A stretch of 64,000 nt of DNA from Mitsuaria sp. WAJ17. GTDB taxonomy: Bacteria > Pseudomonadota > Gammaproteobacteria > Burkholderiales > Burkholderiaceae_C. Of this stretch, positions 43,106 to 52,320 are shown in pieces. The stretch covers positions 1 to 64,000 of the forward strand of contig NZ_JACJUG010000008.1 of NCBI RefSeq assembly GCF_014174515.1. The letters run 5' to 3'. A program made the position numbers and the translations under genes. Numbering within the stretch: the first letter of the stretch is position 1; each line of letters starts with the position of its first letter. The notes under the pieces were generated by a model, which saw only the letters and a list, made by a program, of their open reading frames with translations, made no database searches and was not told the origin of the DNA.

Positions 43106-43842
43106 CAAAGCTGCCGTTCCAATTCAAGCCTGACCCCGAAGCCGCCTCGCCGCTGTACATGCAGCTGGCGCACAAGCTGGCGCAGGCGATCCGCGAAGGC
43201 CACTACCAGGCCGATGAAGCCCTGCCCTCCGAGCGGGTGCTGTCCGAGTCCCTGGATCTCTCGCGCGTGACCGCGCGCAAGGCCATCGACCGCCTGGTCG
43301 AGCAGGGCCTGATCATCCGCAAGCGTGGGTCCGGCAACTACATCGCCCCCAAGCTGGAGCAGCCGCTGTCGCGCCTGACCAGCTTCTCCGAGGAGCTGCA
43401 CCAGCGCGGCTTCAAGCCCAGCTCGCGCTGGCTGACGCGCGGCTTCTCCCTGGCGGCGCCGGACGAACAACTCTCCCTGGGCCTGACCACCGGCCAGCGC
43501 GTGGCGCGCCTGGAGCGCCTGCGCCTGGCCGATGCCGTGGTCATGGCCTACGAAGTGAGCGTGCTGCCCGAGGCGGTGCTGCCGGACCCCGAGTCCGTCA
43601 GCGCCTCGCTCTACGAGCACCTGGGCCGGCTGGGTGGCGCCCCGGTGCGCGCGCTCCAGCACATTCGAGCCATCAATGCCGACTCCCGCCTCGCCAGCCT
43701 TCTGGAAGTGCCCGTGGGTCAGGCCGTGCTGTTCATCACACGGGTGGGCTATCTGGAATCGGGTCAGGCCGTGGAGCTGACCCATTCGTACTGCCGCAGC
43801 GACTACTACGACTTCGTTGCGGAGATGAGGCGGGATGGATGA
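43102..43842 (+). CDS. GntR/UTRA-family regulator (NagR/NagQ type)
   Basis: This 246-residue regulator has an N-terminal winged helix (PLYMQLAHKLAQAIREGHYQ, ALPSERVLSESLDLSRVTARKAI) and a C-terminal UTRA effector domain (about residues 95-240). GntR/UTRA regulators such as NagQ, NagR and DasR repress amino-sugar genes and respond to GlcN-6-phosphate or GlcNAc-6-phosphate. The direct-repeat boxes upstream of its operon, the halogenase-like gene and the lanthipeptide operon are likely targets. It overlaps both its neighbours by ATGA. Confidence 0.88.
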   Translation: MTKLPFQFKPDPEAASPLYMQLAHKLAQAIREGHYQADEALPSERVLSESLDLSRVTARKAIDRLVEQGLIIRKRGSGNYIAPKLEQPLSRLTSFSEELHQRGFKPSSRWLTRGFSLAAPDEQLSLGLTTGQRVARLERLRLADAVVMAYEVSVLPEAVLPDPESVSASLYEHLGRLGGAPVRALQHIRAINADSRLASLLEVPVGQAVLFITRVGYLESGQAVELTHSYCRSDYYDFVAEMRRDG

Positions 43843-44969
43843 CCGACGCACAGCGCACTGACGGATTCGTACTGACACCTGCGGGATTCATCCGCGGTGT
43901 GCTGGAGCATCAAGGAGGCCGCATCACCCGGATCGAGGGCGAGGCGGTCACCGAGTACGAGGTCCGCCACGGATCTCAGGATCTGCCCCTGATCCTCCCC
44001 GGCTTCATCGACGTGCATGTGCACGGCGGCGGCGGCCGGGACACCATGGAAGGCGGGGACGCCGCCCGGCAGATCGCCCGCCTCCACGTGCGTCATGGCA
44101 CGACCTCGCTGCTGGCCACCACCATGACCGCGCCCATGGACGAGATCCGCGCGGCCCTGGCTGCCCTGGGCCCGGTGTGCAGCGAGCGCGAGCCCCAGGC
44201 CGCCCGCGTGCTGGGCGTGCACCTCGAAGGGCCCTACATCAACCCCGGCAAGCTGGGCGCCCAGCCCGACTTCGCCCGCGCCGCGCAACTGGCGGAGGTG
44301 CAGGCACTGCATGGCCTGGCCCCTATCCGCCTGATCACGCTGGCGCCCGAGCTGCCGGGCAATCTGGATCTCACCGAGCAGCTGCGCGCGGCCGGCTTCC
44401 AGGTGCAGATCGGCCACACCCTGGGCACTTATGAGGACGGCGTCGAGGCCCTGGAGCGCGGCGCCGGCGGCTTCACCCACCTTTTCAACGCCATGACGGG
44501 CTTGCACCACCGCGAGCCCGGCATGGTGGGCGCGGCGCTGGCCCATGCGCGCTATGCCGAGATCATTCCCGATCTGCTGCATGTGCACGAGGGGGCCGTG
44601 CGCGTGGCGCTGCGCTCCATTCCCTGCCTCTTCTGCGTGACCGACTCGACGGCTGCCGCCGGCATGCCCGATGGCGAATACAGCCTGGGCCGCCACCGCG
44701 TCACCAAGTGCATGGGCGGCGTGCGCCTGCCCGATGGCACGCTGGCCGGCAGCACGCTGACCATGGACCAGGCCCTGCGCAACCTGGTCGGGCTGGGGCT
44801 GGAGATGGCGGACGCCTCGCGTCGCGTCTCGACCTACGCAGCGGATTACCTGGGACTCAGCGATCGCGGCCGCCTGGCCGTGGGCGCGTGGGCGGATTTT
44901 GTGGTGCTGGACCGTGATTTGCAGGTGCAAGGCGTGGTCGTTGAAGGAGATGGAATTGACCTCGCTTGA
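43839..44969 (+). CDS. nagA: N-acetylglucosamine-6-phosphate deacetylase
   Basis: This 376-residue amidohydrolase removes acetate from GlcNAc-6-phosphate. Metal and substrate motifs are all present: PGFIDVHVHGGGG, GVHLEGPYINPGKLGA, IGHTLGTYEDG, THLFNAMTGLHHREPG and CVTDSTAAAGMPDGEY. Length is normal. It overlaps the regulator gene by four bases and the aminotransferase-like sugar isomerase gene by 20 bases, so the GlcNAc operon is translationally coupled throughout. Confidence 0.96.
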   Translation: MTDAQRTDGFVLTPAGFIRGVLEHQGGRITRIEGEAVTEYEVRHGSQDLPLILPGFIDVHVHGGGGRDTMEGGDAARQIARLHVRHGTTSLLATTMTAPMDEIRAALAALGPVCSEREPQAARVLGVHLEGPYINPGKLGAQPDFARAAQLAEVQALHGLAPIRLITLAPELPGNLDLTEQLRAAGFQVQIGHTLGTYEDGVEALERGAGGFTHLFNAMTGLHHREPGMVGAALAHARYAEIIPDLLHVHEGAVRVALRSIPCLFCVTDSTAAAGMPDGEYSLGRHRVTKCMGGVRLPDGTLAGSTLTMDQALRNLVGLGLEMADASRRVSTYAADYLGLSDRGRLAVGAWADFVVLDRDLQVQGVVVEGDGIDLA

Positions 44970-45993
44970 TATCAAGACCCGCATGCTGGAAGAGTGCCTG
45001 GCGGCGCCCGCGGCCGTCGCGCGCCAGCTGGCCGCTGATCAGAACGCCTATGCGGCCCTGGGTGAATCGCTGCGCGACGCGCCGCCCAGCAGCCTGCTGA
45101 CCGTCGCGCGTGGCAGTTCGGACCACGCCGCCCACTACATGGCCTACCTCGTGATGGCGCGCTTGGGCCGCCTGGTCACCTCGCTGCCCATGTCCCTGAT
45201 CACGCTGTACCAGAGCAAGATTGCTTGCGAGGGCCTGGTGTCCCTGGCCTTCTCGCAATCGGGCCAGAGCCCGGACCTGGTCGCGCCCACGCGCTTCTTC
45301 CGCGACGGCGGTGCACGCACCGTGGCCTTCGTGAATGCCGCCGGCTCGCCGCTGGCCGAGGCGGCCGAGCATGTGTTCTCCCTGCACGCTGGCCCCGAGA
45401 ACAGCGTGGCCGCGACCAAGAGCTACATCGCCCAGCTGGTGGCTGGCGCCCGCGTCGTCGCCGCATGGCAGGGGGACGAGGACCTCGCCGCCGCCCTGCA
45501 GCAGCTGCCCGACGATCTCGTGAAGGCCGCCGGCCTGCGCTGGGACAGCGCCGTGGACGCGCTGCGCGGCGCCGACAAGCTCTTCGTGATCGGCCGCGGC
45601 ACCAGCCTGCCCATCGCGTTGGAGGCGGCCTTGAAGTTCAAGGAAACTTGCGGTATCCAGGCCGAGGCCTTCTCGGGCGCCGAGGTCAAGCACGGCCCCA
45701 TGGCCCTGGTCGAAGAGGGCTATCCGCTGCTGGTCTTCGCGCCCCGCGGCCCGGCCCAGGCCGGCCTCGTGGCCCTGGCTGAGGAGATGCGCGGCCGTGG
45801 CGCCCGCGTCCTGCTGGCCGCCCCGGCCGGCACGCCCGGCGCCGAGCTGGAACTGGCCTGCACGGGCAATGAGGATCTCGACCCCATCGCCGCCATTCAG
45901 AGCTTCTATCCCATGGTCGAGGCCCTGGCCCGCGCCCGCGGTCTGAACCCCGACCAACCGCGCCACCTGGCCAAGGTCACCAAGACCCACTGA
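44950..45993 (+). CDS. SIS-domain glucosamine-6-phosphate deaminase, NagB-II type
   Basis: This 347-residue protein has two SIS sugar-phosphate-isomerase domains like the isomerase half of GlmS but no glutaminase domain. Seen are TVARGSSDHAAHYMAYLV, AFSQSGQSPDLVA, GPENSVAATKSYIAQLVAG, FVIGRGTSLPIALEAALK and EAFSGAEVKHGPMALVEE. NagB-II enzymes convert GlcN-6-phosphate to fructose-6-phosphate and ammonia, finishing GlcNAc catabolism. ATG 44950 is used; TTG 44956 sits better relative to the AAGGAG site. Confidence 0.9.
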   Translation: MELTSLDIKTRMLEECLAAPAAVARQLAADQNAYAALGESLRDAPPSSLLTVARGSSDHAAHYMAYLVMARLGRLVTSLPMSLITLYQSKIACEGLVSLAFSQSGQSPDLVAPTRFFRDGGARTVAFVNAAGSPLAEAAEHVFSLHAGPENSVAATKSYIAQLVAGARVVAAWQGDEDLAAALQQLPDDLVKAAGLRWDSAVDALRGADKLFVIGRGTSLPIALEAALKFKETCGIQAEAFSGAEVKHGPMALVEEGYPLLVFAPRGPAQAGLVALAEEMRGRGARVLLAAPAGTPGAELELACTGNEDLDPIAAIQSFYPMVEALARARGLNPDQPRHLAKVTKTH

Positions 45994-46006
45994 GCGAGGC
46001 GCCCTC

Positions 46007-47500
46007 ATGACCCAAGCCCAAGCATTCACGCCCGAGGACGCCGGCCAGCTGGTGATGGTCGATATCCAGGGCAAGACCCTGGACCCGGCCACCGCGGCTT
46101 TCCTGCGTGAGCACCGCATCCGCGCCGTCTGTCTGTTCCGCAAGAACCTGGGCACGGAGGAAGAAGTCCGCCAACTGACCCGCCAGCTGCGCGAGGTCAT
46201 GGGCCCGAACGCCCTGATCGGCCTCGATCAGGAAGGCGGCTCCGTGGTGCGCGCCACCTTCCTGCCGCAGGCGCCCTCGGCCATGGCCCTCGGCGCGGCG
46301 GGCGACAGCGAGTTGTGCGAGCGCGTGGGCGCCGCCGTGGCCCGCGGCCTGCGCAGCATCGGCGTGAACTGGAACTTCGCCCCGGTCCTGGACATCAACA
46401 ACAACCCCGCCAACCCGGTGATCGCCGAGCGCAGCTTTTCCGAGCGCGCCGACGAGGTCACCCGCCTGGCCGGCGCCTGGATGTGGGGCTCGCTGCGCGA
46501 GGGCGTGGCCTGCTGCGTCAAGCATTTCCCCGGCCATGGCGACACGCATGTGGACTCGCACCTGGCCCTGCCCACGGTGGACAAGAGCCGTGCCGAGCTC
46601 GACGCCCTGGAGCTGCGCCCCTTTCACGCCCTGCGCGAGATCGCGCCGGCGGTGATGACGGCGCACATCGTCTACCCGCAGATCGACCCCGAGTACCCGG
46701 CCACGCTGTCCGCCACCATCCTGGGCGGCATCCTGCGCAAGGAGTGGGGCTACGAGGGCGTGGTGATCACCGATGCGCTGATGATGAAGGCCATCTGCGA
46801 ACGCTATGGCTACGATCGCGCCGCCGTGCTGGCCCTGCAGGCTGGTGCCGACATGATCCTGGCCCAGGGCTCGCTGGAAGAGCAGGGGCAGTCCTTGCGC
46901 GCCCTGCGCGAGGCCTTCGCCCGCGGCGAGCTGACGGCGGAGCAGGGCGCGCGTGCGCGCGATCGCCTGGACCGCCTGGCAAAGGCTTACCCGGTGGTCC
47001 ACGATGCGTACGGCGGCGCCGTGCGCGAGGCCGATGGCGCGCTGATGGCCGAGGCCTGGGCGCGCGGCCTCACGGCCCTGCGAGCGGCCCAGGCCCCGGC
47101 GCTGGATGCCCCGATTCGCGTCTACGTGCAGACCGATGTTCCGACCGACATGGTCAGCGAGGCCGGCCCGACCGGCGCGCAGATCGCCGGTCTCTTCAGC
47201 GGCTTCTCGGACGCCGAGATCGTGATGCTGGACGACCTGCTGGGCCTGGACTGGGCCGACGTGCCGCGCGATGGCCGCAAGACCATCGTCGCCTCCACGC
47301 ACCGCCTGCGCTACGGCGCCAACGCTGGCCAGTGGCAGCCCGACCTGCACCTGGTGCTGTGGAACCCCTTCCAGGCCCTCGATGTGCAGGGGGCCACCGT
47401 CATCAGCTGGGGCTATGCCGACGGCGCGCTGGCGGCCTTGAAGAGCTGGCTGCAGGGTGAGCTGGTGGCCTCGGCGACCTCGCCGGTGAGCCTGGGCTGA
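46007..47500 (+). CDS. GH3-family beta-N-acetylhexosaminidase
   Basis: This 497-residue protein is a glycoside hydrolase family 3 enzyme of the NagZ subgroup, with the diagnostic CVKHFPGHGDTHVDSHLALP segment that includes the His-Asp acid/base dyad, and the nucleophile Asp in VVITDALMMKAI. At 497 residues it is longer than NagZ (about 340), with a C-terminal region like longer GH3 NAGases. No signal peptide is visible, so it acts in the cytoplasm on imported chito-oligosaccharides or muropeptides, releasing GlcNAc for the kinase. It is followed 31 bases later by a permease gene. Confidence 0.88.
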   Translation: MTQAQAFTPEDAGQLVMVDIQGKTLDPATAAFLREHRIRAVCLFRKNLGTEEEVRQLTRQLREVMGPNALIGLDQEGGSVVRATFLPQAPSAMALGAAGDSELCERVGAAVARGLRSIGVNWNFAPVLDINNNPANPVIAERSFSERADEVTRLAGAWMWGSLREGVACCVKHFPGHGDTHVDSHLALPTVDKSRAELDALELRPFHALREIAPAVMTAHIVYPQIDPEYPATLSATILGGILRKEWGYEGVVITDALMMKAICERYGYDRAAVLALQAGADMILAQGSLEEQGQSLRALREAFARGELTAEQGARARDRLDRLAKAYPVVHDAYGGAVREADGALMAEAWARGLTALRAAQAPALDAPIRVYVQTDVPTDMVSEAGPTGAQIAGLFSGFSDAEIVMLDDLLGLDWADVPRDGRKTIVASTHRLRYGANAGQWQPDLHLVLWNPFQALDVQGATVISWGYADGALAALKSWLQGELVASATSPVSLG

Positions 47501-47531
47501 GGCCCGCCTCGAACAACAACAAGGACAAGCC

Positions 47532-48854
47532 ATGAGCGCGATCCAGGACTCTTCTACGACCAGCCCCCTGCGCTGGGTGCCCAGCCTGTACTTCGTGCAG
47601 GGCCTGCAGTTCTTCGTGGTCATGCTGATCGCCAGCATGATGTACAAGAAGCTGGGCGTGGAAAACGACCAGATCGCGCGCTGGACCAGCCTCATCGGCC
47701 TGGCCTGGGCCTTCAAGCCGCTGTGGAGCCCCTTCCTGGAGTTGATCCCCAGCAAGAAACGCATCGTGGTGAGCATGCAGTTCCTGGGCGCAGCCGGCCT
47801 GCTGGCGGTGGCGCTGACCCTGCAGCTGCCCAGCTGGTTCGCAGCCTCGCTGGCGGTGTTCTTCGTGCTGGCCTATGCCTCTGCCACGCATGACATCGCC
47901 TGCGACGGGCTCTACATGGCCTCGCTGTCGGACAAGGAGCAAGCGGCCTATGCGGGCTGGCAGGGCGCCTTCTTCAACGCCTCCAAGTTCCTCACGCAGG
48001 GCGGCCTGCTGATCCTGGCGGGCCTGCTGGCCGAGCGCTTCGGCCTGAGCAATGCCTGGACGACGATCTTCGTGATGCTGGGCGTGCTGCTGGCGCTGCT
48101 GGCCAGCTACAACGCCTTTGCGCTGCCCAACCCACTGCCGGCGCAGGCACCCAAGGGTGGAGCGTCGGCCGTCTGGCAGACGCTGGTCGAGGTGGTCGCC
48201 GACCTGTTGCGCAAGCCCGGTATCTGGGTCTTCATGCTCTTCATCGTGTTGTTCCGACTGGCGGAAGGACAGGTCCAGACCATCGGTCCGCTGTTCCTGC
48301 TGGAGGCGCGCGAGAAGGGCGGCCTGGGCCTGACGCAGGAGCAGACGGGCGGCGTCTATGGCACCGTGGGCACGGCGGCCTTCCTGGTGGGCAGCATCCT
48401 CGGCGGCTACTTCACCTCGAGGCTGAGCCTGCGCCGAGCCATGCCGGTGCTGCTGCTGGCCATGGCCGTGCCCAGCGTCACCTTCTACTACCTGGCGGCG
48501 GCGCACCCGACCGACATCGTGCACATCGGCGCGGCCATCGCGCTGGAGATGTTCGGCTACGGCTTCGGCTTCGTCGGCATGATCCTCTTCATCATGCAGG
48601 TCGTGGCCCCCGGCCGCTTCCAGACCGCGCACTACGCGCTGGGCTCGGGCGTGATGCAGCTGGGCTTCATCCTGGCGAGATCCTTCAGCGGCGACGTGCA
48701 GCTGGCCCTGGGCTACGAGCGCTTCTTCCTCTGGACCATCGCCTGCGGTGTGCCGGCCCTGCTGCTGTTCTTCTTCGTCCGCTTCCCGCAAGGCGAGGCG
48801 GCGGCCGACCCGCAGGCCGCGGCCGGATCGGATGCCTTGCCGGCGAGCCGCTGA
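47532..48854 (+). CDS. MFS permease, AmpG-like, in the GlcNAc operon
   Basis: This 440-residue protein has about twelve transmembrane segments and AmpG/PAT-type features: VPSLYFVQGLQFFVVMLIAS at the start, AWAFKPLWSPFLELIPSKK, and ASATHDIACDGLYMASL. Placed between a cytoplasmic GH3 hexosaminidase and NagX, it probably imports chitobiose, other chito-oligosaccharides or muropeptides through the inner membrane. It is related in type to the 970-2217 transporter but not part of that locus. Confidence 0.85.
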   Translation: MSAIQDSSTTSPLRWVPSLYFVQGLQFFVVMLIASMMYKKLGVENDQIARWTSLIGLAWAFKPLWSPFLELIPSKKRIVVSMQFLGAAGLLAVALTLQLPSWFAASLAVFFVLAYASATHDIACDGLYMASLSDKEQAAYAGWQGAFFNASKFLTQGGLLILAGLLAERFGLSNAWTTIFVMLGVLLALLASYNAFALPNPLPAQAPKGGASAVWQTLVEVVADLLRKPGIWVFMLFIVLFRLAEGQVQTIGPLFLLEAREKGGLGLTQEQTGGVYGTVGTAAFLVGSILGGYFTSRLSLRRAMPVLLLAMAVPSVTFYYLAAAHPTDIVHIGAAIALEMFGYGFGFVGMILFIMQVVAPGRFQTAHYALGSGVMQLGFILARSFSGDVQLALGYERFFLWTIACGVPALLLFFFVRFPQGEAAADPQAAAGSDALPASR

Positions 48855-48864
48855 GCTGCTTGCC

Positions 48865-49791
48865 ATGCGCTCCCTGAGTCTTCATGTGGTAGGCCTTGTG
48901 CTTGCCTTGTCTCTTGGGCCGGCCACCGCACAGGGCGGGGCCGGCCGCTTTTTTGACGACTTCAGCGATGCCGAGCTGGCCGGCCTGCGTGCCGCCGGCT
49001 GGACGGCCCGAACGGCACCTGGCCATCCCGGCGTTCCAGGCGCGCAGTGGGGTGAGTCCCAGCTGCGCCTGCTCGACGACCCCGCGCAGAAGGGCAATCG
49101 CCTGCTGCGCCTGGTGGCCGAGACCGATGGCACCGGCCCCGGCACCCGCCAGGCCCAGCTGTGCCAGCAGCGCAAGTTCCTGGAAGGCACTTACGCGGCG
49201 CGTGTCCGTTTCAGTGATACGCCGGTGCAGGGCGCGGACGGCGATCCCGTCGTCCAGACCTTTTATGCCGTGGCACCCCTGCGCCACGACTTCGACCCCG
49301 AGTTCAGCGAGATCGACTGGGAGTACCTGCCCAACGGCGGCTGGGGCAGCGAGAAGACGCGGCTCTACGGCATCAGCTGGCAGACCGTGCGCATCGAGCC
49401 CTGGCTGGCCTACAACGGCTCGCATGAGGAGATGGGCGCACTGGGGGCGGGCGACGCGGCCTGGCATGTGCTGCTGATGCAGGTGGGCGGCGGCCGCGTG
49501 CGCCTGTTCCTGGACGGCCGCCAGGTCGCCGAGCATGGCGGGCGCAACTATCCCGTGGTGCCCCTGTCCATCAACTTCAACCAGTGGTTCTCGCCCGGCG
49601 GGCTGCTGCCTGCGGGCGGCCCGGCGCGCCGCTACGAGCAGGACGTGGACTGGGTCTTCCACGCCCGCAACGAGCTGCTGAGCCCGCGGCAGGTCGAATC
49701 GGCCGTGGCCGCCTACCGTCGCCAGGGCCGGGCTCGCGAGGACACCGTGCCTGCCGCCCTGCCCGCGCTGGAAAGCCGCTGCGACTTCTGA
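48865..49791 (+). CDS. Secreted GH16-like glycoside hydrolase
   Basis: This 308-residue protein has a signal peptide (MRSLSLHVVGLVLALSLGPA, cut after ATAQ) and a concanavalin-type beta-sandwich. EFSEIDWEYLPNGG resembles the family 16 catalytic E-X-D-X-X-E motif, and VPLSINFNQWFSPGG and YEQDVDWVFHARN are typical of the fold. It may cut an extracellular polysaccharide and so feed the GlcNAc pathway. The substrate is unclear, since classic GH16 enzymes act on beta-glucans, agars or similar. It begins ten bases after the permease stop. Confidence 0.68.
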   Translation: MRSLSLHVVGLVLALSLGPATAQGGAGRFFDDFSDAELAGLRAAGWTARTAPGHPGVPGAQWGESQLRLLDDPAQKGNRLLRLVAETDGTGPGTRQAQLCQQRKFLEGTYAARVRFSDTPVQGADGDPVVQTFYAVAPLRHDFDPEFSEIDWEYLPNGGWGSEKTRLYGISWQTVRIEPWLAYNGSHEEMGALGAGDAAWHVLLMQVGGGRVRLFLDGRQVAEHGGRNYPVVPLSINFNQWFSPGGLLPAGGPARRYEQDVDWVFHARNELLSPRQVESAVAAYRRQGRAREDTVPAALPALESRCDF

Positions 49792-49816
49792 GCCCCGAGC
49801 CTTTGTGACCTCCCCG

Positions 49817-50887
49817 ATGACTGCGACCTCCCGTCTGGCCTCTGTCGATGCCCTGCGCGGCCTCACCGTGGCCGCCATGCTGATGGTCAACAACCCCGGC
49901 GACTGGGACCATGTGTTCTGGCCCCTGGAGCACGCCGCCTGGAATGGCTGCACACCCACCGACCTCATCTTCCCCTTCTTCCTGCTGATCGCCGGCGCCA
50001 GCCTGAGCCTGGCCACGGGCGGGCGCTGGAGCCGCGGCGAGCCGGCTGGCCTCCTGCTGCCGCCCTTGCTGAAGCGGGCGCTCAAGGTCTTCGTGCTGGG
50101 ACTGGTGCTGCACCTGCTGGCATGGTGGCTGATGGGCAAGCCCAGCTACCGGTTGATGGGCGTGATGCAGCGCATCGGCCTGTGCCTGGCCTTGGCCGCC
50201 CTGCTGGGCACGGCCTGGCGCAGCGAGCGCGCGCGCTGGGGCCTTCTGGCCGTGCTGCTGCTGGGCTATGGCGGCCTGATGGCCTGCGGCGGCGGCTGGG
50301 AGCCGTCGAGCAATCTCGCCTCGCGCCTGGACACGCGGATCCTGGGGCCCTGGAACTACCAATGGGACGCGGCCACCGGCCGGGGCCATGACCCGGAGGG
50401 CCTGCTGAGCACCCTGGGGGCCCTGGCCAGTACGGTGCTGGGGCTGATCGCTGGCGAACGCCTGCGCCAGGGGCGCGGCCGCAGTCTCTGGCTGCCCGCC
50501 GCCCTGCTGCTCCTGCTGGGGGCGCTGAGCGCACAGTGGGTTCCCTGGAACAAGCAGCTGTGGACCCCCAGCTTCGTGCTCTGGACCGGCGGCTGGGCCT
50601 TCGCGGCCCTGGCCCTGGCTTACGAGCTGGTGGACCGCCAAGGCCTGCCGCCGCTGGGGCGGGCCTTCGGCGTCAATGCCCTGGCGGCCTATGCGGGGGC
50701 CTGGATGTGCACGGTCTTCCTCGAGGGCTTCGGCTGGATGGCGCCGCTGTACCGCGGGTTGTTCTCACCCATCGGCACGGCCTTCGGCCCCGAGGTCCAG
50801 TCCCTGAGCTTCGCCCTGGCCTTCGTGGCGGTGTGGAGCGTCATTGCATGGGCGCTGGACCGGCGGGGCTGGTACTGGAAGCTCTGA
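49817..50887 (+). CDS. nagX: NagX-type membrane protein (HGSNAT/DUF5009 family)
   Basis: This 356-residue protein has about ten membrane segments and the family signature DALRGLTVAAMLMVNNPGDW followed by HAAWNGCTPTDLIFPFFLLI. The family is related to human heparan-alpha-glucosaminide N-acetyltransferase and occurs in bacterial GlcNAc operons as NagX, where transport or acetyl transfer has been proposed. ATG 49817 is used; GTG 49805 in the same frame is possible. It is the last gene of the GlcNAc operon. Confidence 0.85.
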   Translation: MTATSRLASVDALRGLTVAAMLMVNNPGDWDHVFWPLEHAAWNGCTPTDLIFPFFLLIAGASLSLATGGRWSRGEPAGLLLPPLLKRALKVFVLGLVLHLLAWWLMGKPSYRLMGVMQRIGLCLALAALLGTAWRSERARWGLLAVLLLGYGGLMACGGGWEPSSNLASRLDTRILGPWNYQWDAATGRGHDPEGLLSTLGALASTVLGLIAGERLRQGRGRSLWLPAALLLLLGALSAQWVPWNKQLWTPSFVLWTGGWAFAALALAYELVDRQGLPPLGRAFGVNALAAYAGAWMCTVFLEGFGWMAPLYRGLFSPIGTAFGPEVQSLSFALAFVAVWSVIAWALDRRGWYWKL

Positions 50888-50936
50888 GGCAAGCTTGGCA
50901 GGGGCGCCTGGAGCGGCACGGGATGAGCGGCACGAG

Positions 50937-50966
50937 AAAAAGGGCCGGCCCTTGCGAGCCGGCCCT
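50937..50966 (-). terminator. Intrinsic terminator of the minus-strand secreted protein gene
   Basis: Read on the minus strand, AGGGCCGGC and GCCGGCCCT form a nine-base stem followed by a run of T residues (the plus-strand AAAAA). It lies just beyond the stop of the gene at 50987 and between two convergent genes, so it may also stop readthrough toward nagX. Confidence 0.85.
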
Positions 50967-50986
50967 GCTGACGACGCGGAGGTCGA

Positions 50987-51991
50987 TCAGGGGATGGGGC
51001 AGGACTTGGTCGGGTCGCGCAGGCTGCATTTCCACTGCCACATCACATTCAGCTTCTCGGTGAGGTTCACCGTGAAGTTCATGCCTGGCGCGCTCAGATT
51101 CAGGGTGATGACGTTGCCGCTGATGATGTCGGCCGTAGGTTCGCCAGTCCCATAGACGCCCTGCACCACCGCGCCCTTGCCCAGCTGCACGCTGACCTGG
51201 CTGTTGGCGATCAGGTAGGCCAGGTTGTTGTTGACGTACTGGCCGATGGGGAACGTCTGGCCATTGGGCAGCGTCACGACCTTGTCGGCCGGGATCAGCT
51301 TGTTCAGGCCCGTCAGGTAGTTCTGGTCGCGGCCGAAGAAGAGGTTGTCCTTGACCATGCCCAGGGAGCCCTTGACGCCGTCCAGTACGCCCTGGTCGAT
51401 CTTGCCCTCGGCCTTGTTGATGATGATGTTGCCCAGGATGGGCAGTATCCAGCTGAGGTTGGAATCGCAGTCGGTCGAGGATCCCACATTGGCGGTGACG
51501 CCGATCTTGTCCGAAGGCAGCTCGCCGGTCGCCGCACCGTACTGGGCCGTGACCTGGAGATTGGCCAGGGAGGCATGGTTGACGCAGCTGTACGAGATGA
51601 CGCCCCAGCGCTTGCCGCTGAACTGCGTGTAGGCGTCATAGCGGACGCCCCCCAGCGTCATCAGCACCGTGCCGTTGGCTTGGGGCTGGATCTGCACGTT
51701 GACATCGCCGGAGAGCGTGCCGCTCTGGAAGTTGACGCCCTGGCTGGCGGCCGACTTTCGCATGAATTCGTTCAGGCCGTTCTGCATGCTGTAGGGCACG
51801 GCCTTCATCTGCCCGGCGATGGTGCCCAAGGGGCCGCCGCTGCGCCAGTCCTCCGTGTAGCTCAAGCTGCCGCCGCCATAGGAGACGGTTGCCACATACT
51901 GGCCGGATTGGATGCGCGGAGACCAATCGGCCTGAGCCGCACCCGTGAAAGCCAGGGCCAGAGCCCCCAGAAGCAGGTGTTGTCGCTGCAT
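50987..51991 (-). CDS. Secreted protein of unknown function
   Basis: This 334-residue protein has a clean signal peptide (MQRQHLLLGALALAFTGAAQ, cut before ADW). The mature part is rich in Gly, Asn and beta-type residues and contains two Cys pairs (VNHAS region and STDCDSN; CSLRDPTKSC near the end). I do not recognise the family. It is convergent with nagX and ends in a good terminator, so it is a single transcription unit. Periplasmic or surface location is likely. Confidence 0.75.
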   Translation of the reverse strand: MQRQHLLLGALALAFTGAAQADWSPRIQSGQYVATVSYGGGSLSYTEDWRSGGPLGTIAGQMKAVPYSMQNGLNEFMRKSAASQGVNFQSGTLSGDVNVQIQPQANGTVLMTLGGVRYDAYTQFSGKRWGVISYSCVNHASLANLQVTAQYGAATGELPSDKIGVTANVGSSTDCDSNLSWILPILGNIIINKAEGKIDQGVLDGVKGSLGMVKDNLFFGRDQNYLTGLNKLIPADKVVTLPNGQTFPIGQYVNNNLAYLIANSQVSVQLGKGAVVQGVYGTGEPTADIISGNVITLNLSAPGMNFTVNLTEKLNVMWQWKCSLRDPTKSCPIP

Positions 51992-52320
51992 AGTTCCTCA
52001 TTCCCGCCTCTGACGTGGCCGTGTGCCCTTGCCTGGGCGCCGCTGCCTTCCCCGATCATGGTCAAGCGCACCGCCCCGTCTTTGGCGGGCATGGGGTAGG
52101 GCGGGTGCCTGATGGCCCCGGCCCCTCAGGGTCCGGCGCGGCGGAAGGATGGCAAAGAACCGAGCACGGCAACACTGCAAGAGTTGCGAGGTTCTGATGG
52201 AGTGGGCGATCTGCAGGCTGGCGGTAGACGGCGCCAGTTCCTCCCTGCTAGGCAGGGGGCTTCGAGCTCATGGTAGATGGCAATTGACTACCACTTAAAT
52301 ACCAATCAGCATCCCAGCTC
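51992..52320. other. Divergent region before the halogenase-like gene
   Basis: These 329 bases separate the minus-strand secreted-protein gene from the plus-strand halogenase-like gene. No gene is seen. The final 60 bases are AT-rich and contain the direct-repeat operator described separately. CCTGCTAGGCAGG at 52245-52257 is a small inverted repeat. Confidence 0.45.
52289..52304 (-). promoter_or_regulatory. Direct-repeat operator upstream of the halogenase-like gene
   Basis: On the minus strand this reads TGGTATTTAAGTGGTA, two TGGTA boxes eleven bases apart as in the GlcNAc operon sites. It ends 16 bases before the halogenase-like start codon, a position suited to repression by the GntR regulator at 43102. 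Confidence 0.6.

Noticed and set aside
45977..47776. Minus-strand frame of 599 codons opposite the GH3 hexosaminidase
   Set aside because: The plus-strand protein carries the NagZ signature; the antisense translation shows no family.
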